From assembly GCF_000716335.1 (NCBI RefSeq), contig NZ_KL591017.1, forward strand, positions 121,011-185,010: a stretch of DNA of 64,000 nucleotides, written 5' to 3'. Under the pieces are notes generated by a model. That model was given only the letters and a program-made list of their open reading frames with translations. It made no database searches and was not told the DNA's origin. The stretch comes from Streptomyces sp. NRRL S-118. Its GTDB lineage: Bacteria; Actinomycetota; Actinomycetes; Streptomycetales; Streptomycetaceae. The position numbers and the translations under genes are program-made. This document shows positions 7,358 through 15,673 of the stretch, one piece after another; the first letter of the stretch is position 1, and each line of letters opens with the position of its first letter.

Positions 7358-8210
7358 AGGTGAAGACGGTGCTTCCGGCTGTCGCGCTGACGGCCGTGTC
7401 GATGGTGCTCACCCTCGCGGTGGTCATGATGTGGCTGGGTGCGGCGGTGCCGTGGCCGGTCACTCTGGTCGTCGGTCTGGGGATCGACGGGGGATGGCTG
7501 GCCACCCTCGCCTACGAACGTCGCCTTGCCGCGCAGGGGGACCACAACTGGGCCGTTACGGCGGTGGGCTGGTCGTTCGGTGTCCTCGCCGCGGGCATCC
7601 TGGTCGCGCACGCGCTGACCGCTGAGCACTCCGCCGAAGCGTGGCTGGCTGTGGCGTGGCTGCCGATCGCGGCCAAGGCCCTGTGGCTCGTGCACAGCCT
7701 GTGGGAGCGCACCGCGCTCACGCCCCTCGCGCTGGACACGATCCGGGGAATCCAGCAGGAGGCGCGCGACGAAGCGGCCGTGGCCCGTGCCCGGCTACGC
7801 GCAGAAGCGGCCACCGAGGAGACGCGGCTGACGGCCGTGACGGAAGCCGGGGCCCGCGTCGCACGCGTCCAAGCCAAGACCTCACGGATCCTCGCGGGGG
7901 CGTGGTCGACCCTGGAGACCGCCCGTAAGGGCGATGAGACGGGCAGGGCTCTGACCAGCGTGACGACACCCGTCACGCCCGGCGTCGCACCCCGCTGGGA
8001 ACTGCCCGTCTGGGGACCGACCGAGCCGGTTCCGGCGCTGGAGACAGCCGCCCCGGCCCTGTCGGATGACGCGCTGGACACGCTGGTCTACGACATCCGG
8101 CACAGTCAGACCCCGCCCCTGTCCTACCGGGAAATGGCCGCCCGCTTCCGCGCAGCCGGCCACTCCGCTTCCGAGGTCCGGTTGCGGGCTGCGTGGAAGC
8201 GGGTGGCCGC

Positions 8211-8214
<4 letters not shown>
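7354..8214 (+). CDS. Four-helix Spd-like membrane protein
   Basis: The 286-residue protein has four predicted membrane helices (about residues 8-28, 34-53, 66-88 and 95-114). A long charged helical region follows (about 120-185, ARDEAAVARARLRAEAA), then a Pro/Thr linker and a small C-terminal fold (about 230-286, SYREMAARFRAAGHSASEVRL) that looks like a winged helix. It resembles DUF2637/SpdB-type plasmid-spread proteins that help move plasmids across mycelial septa. The cytoplasmic C-terminus could touch DNA or the TraB pump; that is inference. The gene is coupled by 4-bp overlaps to its neighbours on both sides. Confidence 0.7.
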
Positions 8215-8821
<607 letters not shown>

Positions 8822-8825
<4 letters not shown>

Positions 8826-9160
8826 GCACGTTGCCCGTCTTCCGGTGGCGCCTGGCTCCGGACGGCTACGCCACCCGCCGCCAACTCCGGGCCCGTGGCC
8901 TGCGGCCCGGTGGTCAGGGTGTGGCCGCTCAGCTCGAAAGGCCCCGGCGGCGGGGCCGCCCGCCCCTGGTCGCCTACCTCTACCGCATCGACCTGGCCAA
9001 GCCGGTCCGGCCCATGACTCCGGCCCGGTGGGCCGCACTCGCCAAGGCCAACGCCGCCCGACGCACCTGCCCCGCCTGTCGGCGCGACGCCGGCTACGCC
9101 ATCCCCCCGACGCTCGGCACGTGCGTGCCGTGCGCCTACCCCGAGCAGTACGCCGCCTGA
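8822..9160 (+). CDS. Small RRQL / zinc-ribbon AICE protein
   Basis: This 112-residue protein has an N-terminal WRLAPDGYATRRQLRARGL motif and a C-terminal CPAC...CVPC pair (about residues 83-104) typical of a zinc ribbon. The RRQL segment recurs in small proteins of Streptomyces AICEs and plasmids; its function is unknown. The GTG start overlaps the cyclase stop by 4 bp. A nucleic-acid or protein adaptor role is plausible from the zinc ribbon but not shown. Confidence 0.7.
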
Positions 9161-9241
9161 AGTCCCGGCAGGGCCGGTCCGCTCACCTCCTACAGCGACG
9201 GACCGGGCCCCGCCTTCCCTCTGCGAGAGAAGGAAGTCTCA

Positions 9242-11416
9242 GTGAAGCATCCCGACGACGACCACGAATTGTTCAACCGCCTGGAAGCCGAGATGGCGGC
9301 CGACCAGGGCGCCGACGTAGTCGACCTGGACAAGGCCCGCGCCGCCCGCGAACCGGCCCCCGCCACCGGCCCGGAGCCGGCGGACCCGGGCACGCCGGTC
9401 ATGGTCGACCAGCCGGCGCCCGCGGCGACCGGTCCCGGCTACCTCGGGCGGCTCGCCGGCGCTCGCCGCCGCCCGGTCGTGCCCCTCTGGCTGAAGTCCG
9501 TGGCTGAGCTGCGCACCGCCGCCGCGTGGGTGGCCCGGCACTACGCCCACGCTGCCGGCTACCACGTGCTGCGTGCCCCCGTCTACGCCGCCCGGCTCGC
9601 CCTCCAGGCCCCGGCCGGCGCCGCGAAGGTCGTTGGGGGCACGATGCGGTGGGTGGCCGACCGCGAGGGCGAACCGGTCCGGCTCGCCGCCGTGCGCCGT
9701 GAGGACGCTGCCGAGTATCTGAAGCTGTCGCGCCAGCGTGACGGACGGGTCCGGCTGCGGACCCTGGTCGCCGCGCTCGCGCTGTTCACCGGTCTCGGTC
9801 TGGCGCTCGCCCTGTACGTGCTGGCCCCCGACTGGCTGCAGGCCGTGTCCGTCGGCGCGGTCGTCCTCGCCCTGGGAGCGGCCGGCCGCAAGCCGGACGC
9901 CCCGGTCGTGCACCGCGCGGTGGAACTGCCCAAGGCAACCAAGCTCACCAGTGACATCGTGCTGCGGGCGCTGGGAGCGCTGGGCATTCCCGCGATCAAT
10001 CAGGCGCAGGGCAAGGGCCGGGACGGGTTCGAGTTCACCGCCCCGATCACCCGCGACGGGCCCGGCTGGCGCGCGGAGGGGAACCTCCCCTATGGCGTGA
10101 CCGTGACGGACATCATCGAGCGTCGCGAGCGGCTCGCCTCCGGTCTGCGCCGCCCGCTCGGATGCGTGTGGCCCGAGGCGGTCCCCGACGAGCACACCGG
10201 GCACCTCGTGCTGTGGGTCGGGGATCAGGACATGTCCCGTGCCTCTCAGCCGACGTGGCCGCTGCTGAAGTCCGGGCAGGTGGACCTGTTCAAGCCGGTC
10301 GCCTACGGCACCGACCAGCGCGGCCGGTGGACTGAAGTCACGCTCATGTACATCGCGGGCGTCATCGGCGCGATCCCGCGCATGGGCAAGACGTTCCTCC
10401 TGCGTCTGCTGCTGCTGATTGCGGCTCTCGATCCGCGTGCTGAGCTGCACACCTACGACATGAAGGGCACCGGCGACCTGGACCCGGTCGGCAACGCGGT
10501 CGGCTACCGGCACGCCGCCGGCGACGACGACGAACCCGTGCAGTACGCGCTGAACGACTTCCGGGCCCTGCGCGAGGAACTGCGCCGGCGCACGAAGGTC
10601 ATCCGTTCCCTGCCCCGGGACATCTGCCCCGAGTCCAAGGTAACCAGCGCTCTTGCCGACAAGCGCTCCCTCGGTCTCCACCCGATCGTGGTGGGGGTGG
10701 ATGAGTGCCAGGTCCTCTTCGAGCACCCCGAGCACGGCAAGGAGTTCGAGGAGGTCATCACCGACCTGGTCAAACGCGGCCCCGCCACCGGCATCGTGGT
10801 CCTGCTGGCCACGCAGCGACCCGACGCCAAGTCGCTGCCCACCGGGATCAGCGCCAACGCGTCCGCCCGGTGGTGCCTGAAGGTGATGGGCCAGCTGGAG
10901 AACGACATGGTCCTCGGCACCTCCGCCTACAAGCGCGGGGTGCGGGCGACCATGTTCGCCTGGGGAGACAAGGGCATCCACTACTTCGTGGGTGAAGGCT
11001 CCGACGCCCGTATCGTGCGCTCCGTCTACGTCGACGCCGGCGGCGCCGAAGCCATCGCAGCCCGCGCCCGCCGCGTCCGCGAGAAGACCGGACTGCTCGC
11101 CGGCCACGCGCTCGGGGAAGCACCGGAGCCGACCACGGCCGCCTATGACCTGCTCGCGGACATCCTCGCGGTGGTCCCGGCCAAGGAAGCCAAGGTGTGG
11201 TCGGAAACCATCGTGACCCGGCTCGCGGACCTGCGCCCCGAGGTCTACGACGGATGGGACCCCGACGCGCTCGCCGCCGCGCTCAAGCCGCACGGCGTGT
11301 CCACCATCCAGGTTGGGCGCCGGGTCAACAGCAAGGTCGTCAACCGGCGCGGAGTCGACCGCTCCCACATCACCACCGCAATCGCAGAGCGTGATGGGAA
11401 GCGGGACGCGGGCTGA
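9242..11416 (+). CDS. traB: TraB/FtsK-type conjugative DNA translocase
   Basis: The 724-residue protein is the DNA pump that moves double-stranded element DNA between mycelial cells. A charged N-terminus (1-175) is followed by two membrane helices (about 175-220). The motor has Walker A in GAIPRMGKTF (about 375-385) and Walker B in VVGVDECQVLF with Asp487-Glu488. ATQRPDAKSLPTGISAN is the conserved post-Walker segment of FtsK-like pumps. The C-terminal part (about 620-724) contains a small helix-turn-helix-like fold that would recognise the clt locus. GTG start at 9242 has GAGAAGGAAG upstream. Repeats at 11431-11514 directly behind it are candidate clt. Confidence 0.95.
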   Translation: MKHPDDDHELFNRLEAEMAADQGADVVDLDKARAAREPAPATGPEPADPGTPVMVDQPAPAATGPGYLGRLAGARRRPVVPLWLKSVAELRTAAAWVARHYAHAAGYHVLRAPVYAARLALQAPAGAAKVVGGTMRWVADREGEPVRLAAVRREDAAEYLKLSRQRDGRVRLRTLVAALALFTGLGLALALYVLAPDWLQAVSVGAVVLALGAAGRKPDAPVVHRAVELPKATKLTSDIVLRALGALGIPAINQAQGKGRDGFEFTAPITRDGPGWRAEGNLPYGVTVTDIIERRERLASGLRRPLGCVWPEAVPDEHTGHLVLWVGDQDMSRASQPTWPLLKSGQVDLFKPVAYGTDQRGRWTEVTLMYIAGVIGAIPRMGKTFLLRLLLLIAALDPRAELHTYDMKGTGDLDPVGNAVGYRHAAGDDDEPVQYALNDFRALREELRRRTKVIRSLPRDICPESKVTSALADKRSLGLHPIVVGVDECQVLFEHPEHGKEFEEVITDLVKRGPATGIVVLLATQRPDAKSLPTGISANASARWCLKVMGQLENDMVLGTSAYKRGVRATMFAWGDKGIHYFVGEGSDARIVRSVYVDAGGAEAIAARARRVREKTGLLAGHALGEAPEPTTAAYDLLADILAVVPAKEAKVWSETIVTRLADLRPEVYDGWDPDALAAALKPHGVSTIQVGRRVNSKVVNRRGVDRSHITTAIAERDGKRDAG

Positions 11417-11430
11417 CGCTCCGGGGCAGC

Positions 11431-11514
11431 TAACGATAGCGGCAGCCCCCGCTAACGTTAGCGGCCCCGCTAGCGCCCCAAACCACCTCTGATCAGGCCG
11501 CTAGCGGATAGCGG
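11431..11514. repeat. TAGCGG/CCGCTA repeat cluster, candidate clt
   Basis: TAGCGG stands at 11437, 11459, 11502 and 11509, and CCGCTA at 11449, 11467 and 11498. Two copies form the perfect palindrome CCGCTAACGTTAGCGG (11449-11464). The known clt locus bound by TraB is a set of short repeats near the 3' end of traB, and this cluster begins 15 bp after the traB stop. It could also be a promoter operator for the genes that follow. Confidence 0.55.
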
Positions 11515-11557
11515 CCCACCTGCGCAAACCCCAGAAACCCGCCAGGAAGGGCCCCGC

Positions 11558-11833
11558 ATGACCCCCGCCCTGCTCGCTATCGCCTGCCTGCTCGCCATCA
11601 CCCTCGGTTACGGCGGTGTGTGTGCGGTGTCGCCATTCGGTGACTGCCGCCGCTGCCGTGGCATGGGCCACGCCCTCAAAACCGACCGCAAGGGACGCAT
11701 GAAGCGCGGCAAGGACTGCCGCCACTGCCACGCCACCGGCAAGCGCATCCGTACCGGCCGCTGGCTCTACAACCGCTGGGCGCGCATCTACCGCACCGGC
11801 ACCGACACCGACACCCCGGAAGGGTCCCGATGA
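11558..11833 (+). CDS. Membrane protein with DnaJ-like CxxCxGxG motifs
   Basis: The 91-residue protein starts with a hydrophobic helix (about 3-28). CRRCRGMG (about 30-37) and CRHCHATG (about 53-60) follow, separated by a basic stretch; this spacing resembles half of the DnaJ zinc centre. The C-terminus is basic (RWLYNRWARIYR). It lies in the spread-gene position of the AICE. Function is unknown; a membrane-tethered zinc module that holds a protein partner or DNA is possible. Its stop overlaps the next start as ATGA. Confidence 0.7.
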   Translation: MTPALLAIACLLAITLGYGGVCAVSPFGDCRRCRGMGHALKTDRKGRMKRGKDCRHCHATGKRIRTGRWLYNRWARIYRTGTDTDTPEGSR

Positions 11834-12024
11834 TCCTCAACATCTCCGCCGTGCTGCTGTTCGGCACCGCCTCCATCTTCGCGGTCAAGACGAAGTCCAC
11901 CGGCGGCGGCGCCGCGCTCGTGCTGTTCCTGTTCGGGTTCTTCACCGCCGGCACCGGCGCCTACGAGCCCATCCACAACCTCGTGCAGGCATCCGCCGAC
12001 GCCCTGTCCGCCCTCGGCAACTGA
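11830..12024 (+). CDS. Small two-helix membrane protein (Spd-like)
   Basis: The 64 residues form two hydrophobic helices (about 2-20 and 27-45) with a short KTKSTGG loop between and a polar C-terminus. Size and position fit the small Spd proteins that support intramycelial plasmid spread. It is coupled to the preceding gene by a 4-bp ATGA overlap. No motif gives a more exact function. Confidence 0.65.
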   Translation: MILNISAVLLFGTASIFAVKTKSTGGGAALVLFLFGFFTAGTGAYEPIHNLVQASADALSALGN

Positions 12025-12037
12025 AGGAGACCCGGCC

Positions 12038-12493
12038 GTGAACGAACCCACCACCCACCACGCCGCGCCCCTCGTGGTCCACCACCCCACCCCGCTCACC
12101 CCCGCCGCCATCCACCCGGCGCCGGTCGTCCCCATCCAGCCGAGCACGGTGCCGGCGGTCGCGAGCGTCGTCCTTCCCGACGGGCGTGTCGTCACCGGCT
12201 ACGCCGTGGCACCGGCTCAGCCGGAACCGGTCGCCGCCAAGCCGGCTGTGTCCCGCTCGGCGGTGAACGTCGCCCTCGGAGGCGTCGGGTTCGGCGCAGT
12301 CTGCGGCGGGCTGTTCCTGCTGACCTCGTTCATCACGGCGCTGGCCGCGTTCATCCACCAGCTCGTCATCCTCGCCGCCGTCGTCTTCGGCGGCTGGATC
12401 GCCGTGCAGGTCTTCAGCGGCCGCGGCCGCCGGGGCGGGATGACCGTGAACATCCGCAAGGCCGTGTTCAAGCGCAACCACTTCCCCAGCTAG
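12038..12493 (+). CDS. Spd-like membrane protein with Pro-rich N-terminus
   Basis: The 151-residue protein has a His/Pro/Val-rich flexible N-terminus (1-75), two membrane helices (about 76-98 and 103-125) and a basic C-terminus (GRGRRGG...RKAVFKRN). It resembles DUF6251-type proteins of AICEs and Streptomyces plasmids; that match is from memory. It starts at GTG with AAGGAGA at good distance. It is the last gene before a strong terminator and so closes the transfer/spread unit. Confidence 0.7.
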   Translation: MNEPTTHHAAPLVVHHPTPLTPAAIHPAPVVPIQPSTVPAVASVVLPDGRVVTGYAVAPAQPEPVAAKPAVSRSAVNVALGGVGFGAVCGGLFLLTSFITALAAFIHQLVILAAVVFGGWIAVQVFSGRGRRGGMTVNIRKAVFKRNHFPS

Positions 12494-12500
12494 CTACGCC

Positions 12501-12543
12501 AAGGGCGGCCCCTCCGTCTCGCCAAAGCCGCGGGGCCGCCCTT
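12501..12543 (+). terminator. Terminator of the transfer/spread unit
   Basis: AAGGGCGGCCCC (12501-12512) pairs with GGGGCCGCCCTT (12532-12543) over a 19-nt loop. It lies 8 bp behind the last spread gene and before the replication genes. Confidence 0.75.
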
Positions 12544-12583
12544 GTCCACCTGCCAACCACTTGACTTGTGGAGGTCTCCCAGC

Positions 12584-13471
12584 ATGACGCAACCGACCCT
12601 GCTCCGGCGAGTACGCGGCGACATGAGCACGCTGCCCGAACCCCTGCGGACCGCGTTGACACTGGCCGCTACCGGGGTGCCGGTGCTGCCCCTGCGCGCG
12701 GGGAAGGCGCCGTTCGGCAACTGCCGTACCTGCGCGGGCAACGCGTGTGGTGGCCGGCCGAACATGAAAAGTGCGGGCCCCTGCCAGTGCCCCGGCGTCT
12801 GCCACGCATGGGCCGCCGCCACCACCGACCCGGTCGTTCTCACCTCCCCGCCATGGGCGGCCGCATGGCAGCGGGCGGTCTGCGTTGCCTACCACCCCGG
12901 CGCTGGCGGGCTGACCGTGGTGGACCTGGACAACGCCGACGCCGTCGACTGGGCACGTACTGCCCTGCCCGCCACCCGAACCGTGCAGACGACGCGCGGT
13001 GAGCACTGGATCTACCAGGGCACCATGACGTCGTCCAACAGGGTGCGTCCCGGCGTCGACATCAAGTCCACGATGGCCTACGCCCGCTACCTCGGGCCCG
13101 GCGCCGGTCACCTGGCCGACCTGCCGAACGCTGTGCGCGCGCTCGCGGTGAAGAAGCCTTCCCCGGCCCGGCTGGCGCCGCATGCGGGCGTCGTGCCCGC
13201 GGGCGCCGGCGGTGGGGAGTGCCCGCACCGCACGCCGGTCTATCTGGAGCGCGGCATCGCCATGGCCGAGCAGCGCATCACCGCGGCTTCCAGTGCGGTC
13301 CACGCCACCGTCTACCGCACGTTCCTCGCGGTGCTGTCCACGCATGGCCGGTGCGGCTGCCTGACCGACGCGCACATCACCCGCCTGTTCGCCGCCGCGC
13401 AGGCCAAGGGCGAGAGCGCCCGGCACTGCACCGACGCGTGGACCAACGCCCGCACCACCCTGGGGATGTGA
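12584..13471 (+). CDS. Primase-polymerase (RepPP-type AICE replication protein)
   Basis: The 295-residue protein is an archaeo-eukaryotic primase/Prim-Pol. The catalytic DxD is in VVDLDNADAV (Asp114, Asp116), the sxH-type histidine is His141 in GEHWIYQG, and the third acid is Asp159 in GVDIK. A Cys-rich insert (CRTCAGNACGG, CQCPGVC, about 46-75) is usual in this actinobacterial branch. ATG at 12584 is chosen because GGAGG precedes it. With the helicase that follows after 3 bp it forms the initiator pair of RepPP-type AICEs, which replicate after excision and before transfer. Confidence 0.88.
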   Translation: MTQPTLLRRVRGDMSTLPEPLRTALTLAATGVPVLPLRAGKAPFGNCRTCAGNACGGRPNMKSAGPCQCPGVCHAWAAATTDPVVLTSPPWAAAWQRAVCVAYHPGAGGLTVVDLDNADAVDWARTALPATRTVQTTRGEHWIYQGTMTSSNRVRPGVDIKSTMAYARYLGPGAGHLADLPNAVRALAVKKPSPARLAPHAGVVPAGAGGGECPHRTPVYLERGIAMAEQRITAASSAVHATVYRTFLAVLSTHGRCGCLTDAHITRLFAAAQAKGESARHCTDAWTNARTTLGM

Positions 13472-13474
13472 GCC

Positions 13475-14947
13475 ATGCCAGAGGACGAGAAGACCCCGGC
13501 GCGCGAGATCATCACCGACTACGCGCAAGCGCACTTCCGGTACTTCCGCACCGCCGACGGGACCGTGTACGCGCAGCGCAACGGCCACCCCGTGGCCCGA
13601 CCGATCCGGTCGCAGGGCACCACGGGCAGCCACCGGCAGGAACTCATGGTCGGCCTGTTTCGCGACGGCGTGGGCGTGTTCAACGGCACCGCCCTCAAGG
13701 AGGCCCTGGACCTGATCGAGGCACTGGCGCTGACCGAGAACACCCAGCCCGTGCACATCCGCGTCGCGCCCGGCTTCGACGGCGCCACGTGGCTGGACCT
13801 GGGCCGCACCGACGGGCGGTCGGTCCGTATCCACCCCACCGGCTGGGACATCGCCGTCCCCGACCCGCGTGAGGTGTGCTGGCGGCGCACCCAACTCACC
13901 GGCGAGTTGCCCTTGCCGGCCAAGGACACCGACGGCAAGGGCATCGACCTGCTGCTGCGGCTGACCAACTTCGCCAACGCAGAGACCGAGTGCCTGGCCA
14001 TCGCCTGGCTCATCGGCTGCCTCGGCCCCTCCGTACCCGTCCCCGCGCCATTCCTCACCGGCCCCCAGGGCGCGGGGAAGTCCACCGCCGGGCGGATGCT
14101 CGTTCGGATCATCGAGGGCATGAGCGGCGACCTGCGCCGCGCCCCGAAGGACGAGGAAAACCTGACCGCGGCCGTCGCCGCCGGATGGGTCACCGCCCTG
14201 GACAACCTCTCCCACATGACCCCGGACCTGTCCGACGCCATGTGCTGCATCGTCACCGGCGCCGAGAACGTCAAGCGCGCCCTGTTCACCGACGGGGACG
14301 TCTTCCGCGCCCGCTACCGCCGCCCCATGCTGCTGACCGGCATCGACGTCGGCGTCATCCGGCCCGACCTCGCCGAACGCCTCCTCCCGCTGCGCCTGGA
14401 GCGCCCGCGCGTACGGCGCACCGAGGCCGAGCTGTGGGCGGAGTACGAGGAGGTGCTACCCGTCATCCTCGGCTCGCTCCTGGACCTGACCGTGAAGGTG
14501 CGGGCCGCCGAGGCGGACATCCCGACCGATCTGCGGATGGCCGACTTCGCGCACCTGTGCGCGCAGCTCGACGCAGCGACCGGCTTCGGCTCGCTGAACG
14601 CCTACCGGGCCAGCCTGGACGACCTCAACGACGACGTCATCGAGGGCGACCTGCTGGCACAGACCGTGCTCAAGCACGCCGCCGGCATGACGCCGGGCAC
14701 GGAGGTCCGGATGACGTCCTCGGAGTGGCTACACGCCCTCACCGGCCTCTACAGCGGCGAGGAGTGCCGTCCCATGCCCAAAGGCTGGCCCACCACCGGC
14801 AAGGTCCTCTCCGACCGCCTCAAGCGCCTCCAGCCCACCCTCGCCGCCCGGGGCGTCGTCATCGACTGGGGCCGCACCGGCTCCGCCCGCTACATCGAGA
14901 TCACCCGCCCCGCACCTCCGGCACATGAGCAGGCGGCGCTGCACTGA
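13475..14947 (+). CDS. Replication helicase partner of the Prim-Pol
   Basis: The 490-residue ATPase has Walker A GPQGAGKST (residues 196-204) and Walker B in VTALDNLS (Asp243), followed by LTGIDVGVIRPDLAERLLPLRL, the arginine-finger region of phage-type helicases. The N-terminal part (1-130) is a mixed domain and the C-terminal 100 residues look like a winged helix that could bind the origin. It lies 3 bp behind the primase gene, so both are one operon. In RepPP AICEs these two proteins start replication of the excised circle. The candidate origin iterons are at 15135-15342. Confidence 0.88.
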   Translation: MPEDEKTPAREIITDYAQAHFRYFRTADGTVYAQRNGHPVARPIRSQGTTGSHRQELMVGLFRDGVGVFNGTALKEALDLIEALALTENTQPVHIRVAPGFDGATWLDLGRTDGRSVRIHPTGWDIAVPDPREVCWRRTQLTGELPLPAKDTDGKGIDLLLRLTNFANAETECLAIAWLIGCLGPSVPVPAPFLTGPQGAGKSTAGRMLVRIIEGMSGDLRRAPKDEENLTAAVAAGWVTALDNLSHMTPDLSDAMCCIVTGAENVKRALFTDGDVFRARYRRPMLLTGIDVGVIRPDLAERLLPLRLERPRVRRTEAELWAEYEEVLPVILGSLLDLTVKVRAAEADIPTDLRMADFAHLCAQLDAATGFGSLNAYRASLDDLNDDVIEGDLLAQTVLKHAAGMTPGTEVRMTSSEWLHALTGLYSGEECRPMPKGWPTTGKVLSDRLKRLQPTLAARGVVIDWGRTGSARYIEITRPAPPAHEQAALH

Positions 14948-14977
14948 CCTGCCGCGCCGCGCCATCGGCGCGGACAA

Positions 14978-15019
14978 GCAAGAAGAGCACCAGGCGCCGC
15001 ACCGGCGTGCTCTTCTTGC
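14978..15019 (+). terminator. Terminator of the replication operon
   Basis: GCAAGAAGAGCAC (14978-14990) pairs perfectly with GTGCTCTTCTTGC (15007-15019) around a 16-nt loop, 30 bp after the helicase stop. The stem is unusually purine/pyrimidine-split and long. Confidence 0.75.
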
Positions 15020-15134
15020 AGTTCGGCGGCTCGCCGCCGCGCGATGGTCGCGCCGCGAAGCGGCTCCGCATTCGCGCTCTGAGCCGAGCCGCACCACTAC
15101 AGACACCCTCCCTTTGTCCTAAGGGAAGAGGCGC

Positions 15135-15342
15135 TGCGTCACCTGCGTCACCTCGGCGCGCACAACGGCCCCTGGCCTGCCGCAACAGGAGTGACGCAGA
15201 CAGCGGCGGCTGCGTCATTCCGCGTCACCTGCGTCATCGGTGACGCGGGCCCTGCGTCACCGATGACGCACACCATGACCCGGCGCGTCACGAGAAAGCG
15301 CAGGTCAGACGCGTGACGTGACGCAGATGACGCAGTGACGCA
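15135..15342. repeat. TGACGCA/TGCGTCA iteron array, candidate origin
   Basis: Exact TGCGTCA starts at 15135, 15144, 15211, 15230 and 15253. Exact TGACGCA starts at 15192, 15264, 15319, 15328 and 15336. Three one-base variants (15221, 15241, 15284) lie among them. Ten exact copies of a heptamer within 208 bp cannot be chance. The position between rep and xis/int suits either the replication origin bound by the Rep pair or a control region of xis-int. Confidence 0.8.
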
Positions 15343-15405
15343 GAAGTCCGCACCTCGGACAGGCGCAAGCCCTGACAAGTGCCCAAGACCCTAGGAGACA
15401 CCCGG

Positions 15406-15609
15406 ATGAGCACCGCGATTGCCGCTCCCGTCGATCGACTCCTGTACAAGCCCGAAGAGGCTGCCGAGGCGCTCGCCGTCGGCCGTTCGACTGTCTACGA
15501 GCTGATGGCCGAAGGAAGTCTGAAGTACATCAAGTTGGGCCGCACTCGCCGAATCCGGCGTGCCGACCTCGAAGCGTACGTGGCCAACCTCGCCCCGCTG
15601 CCCAACTGA
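15406..15609 (+). CDS. xis: Excisionase, MerR-like HTH
   Basis: The 67-residue protein is a single winged helix-turn-helix of the excisionase/MerR type: YKPEEAAEALAVGRSTVYELM, then KYIKLGRTRRIRRADLEAYV. It bends attL and attR DNA and steers the integrase to excise the element. ATG at 15406 has TAGGAGA at good distance. It sits just before int, the usual AICE order, but a strong hairpin separates the two, so their expression may be uncoupled. Confidence 0.92.
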   Translation: MSTAIAAPVDRLLYKPEEAAEALAVGRSTVYELMAEGSLKYIKLGRTRRIRRADLEAYVANLAPLPN

Positions 15610-15624
15610 CCCCAGCACGTCACC

Positions 15625-15657
15625 GAGGCGCCCCGAGCATCTTGCTCGGGGCGCCTC
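15625..15657 (+). terminator. Hairpin between xis and int
   Basis: GAGGCGCCCCGAGCA (15625-15639) pairs perfectly with TGCTCGGGGCGCCTC (15643-15657) around TCT. It is as strong as any terminator in the window, yet the int start follows only 17 bp later. It may attenuate read-through from xis into int. Confidence 0.7.
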
Positions 15658-15673
15658 CCGCATGGAGGAGCAC

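Larger units (their letters stand above)
14948..15405. other. Noncoding region with terminator and iterons
   Basis: The 458 bp between the helicase and xis contain the rep terminator (14978-15019) and the TGACGCA/TGCGTCA array (15135-15342). No gene with Streptomyces codon bias is present. Confidence 0.7.

Noticed and set aside
15135..15342. CRISPR array
   Set aside because: The repeated unit is only 7 bp, in both orientations and with irregular spacing; no cas genes are present. It is an iteron field.
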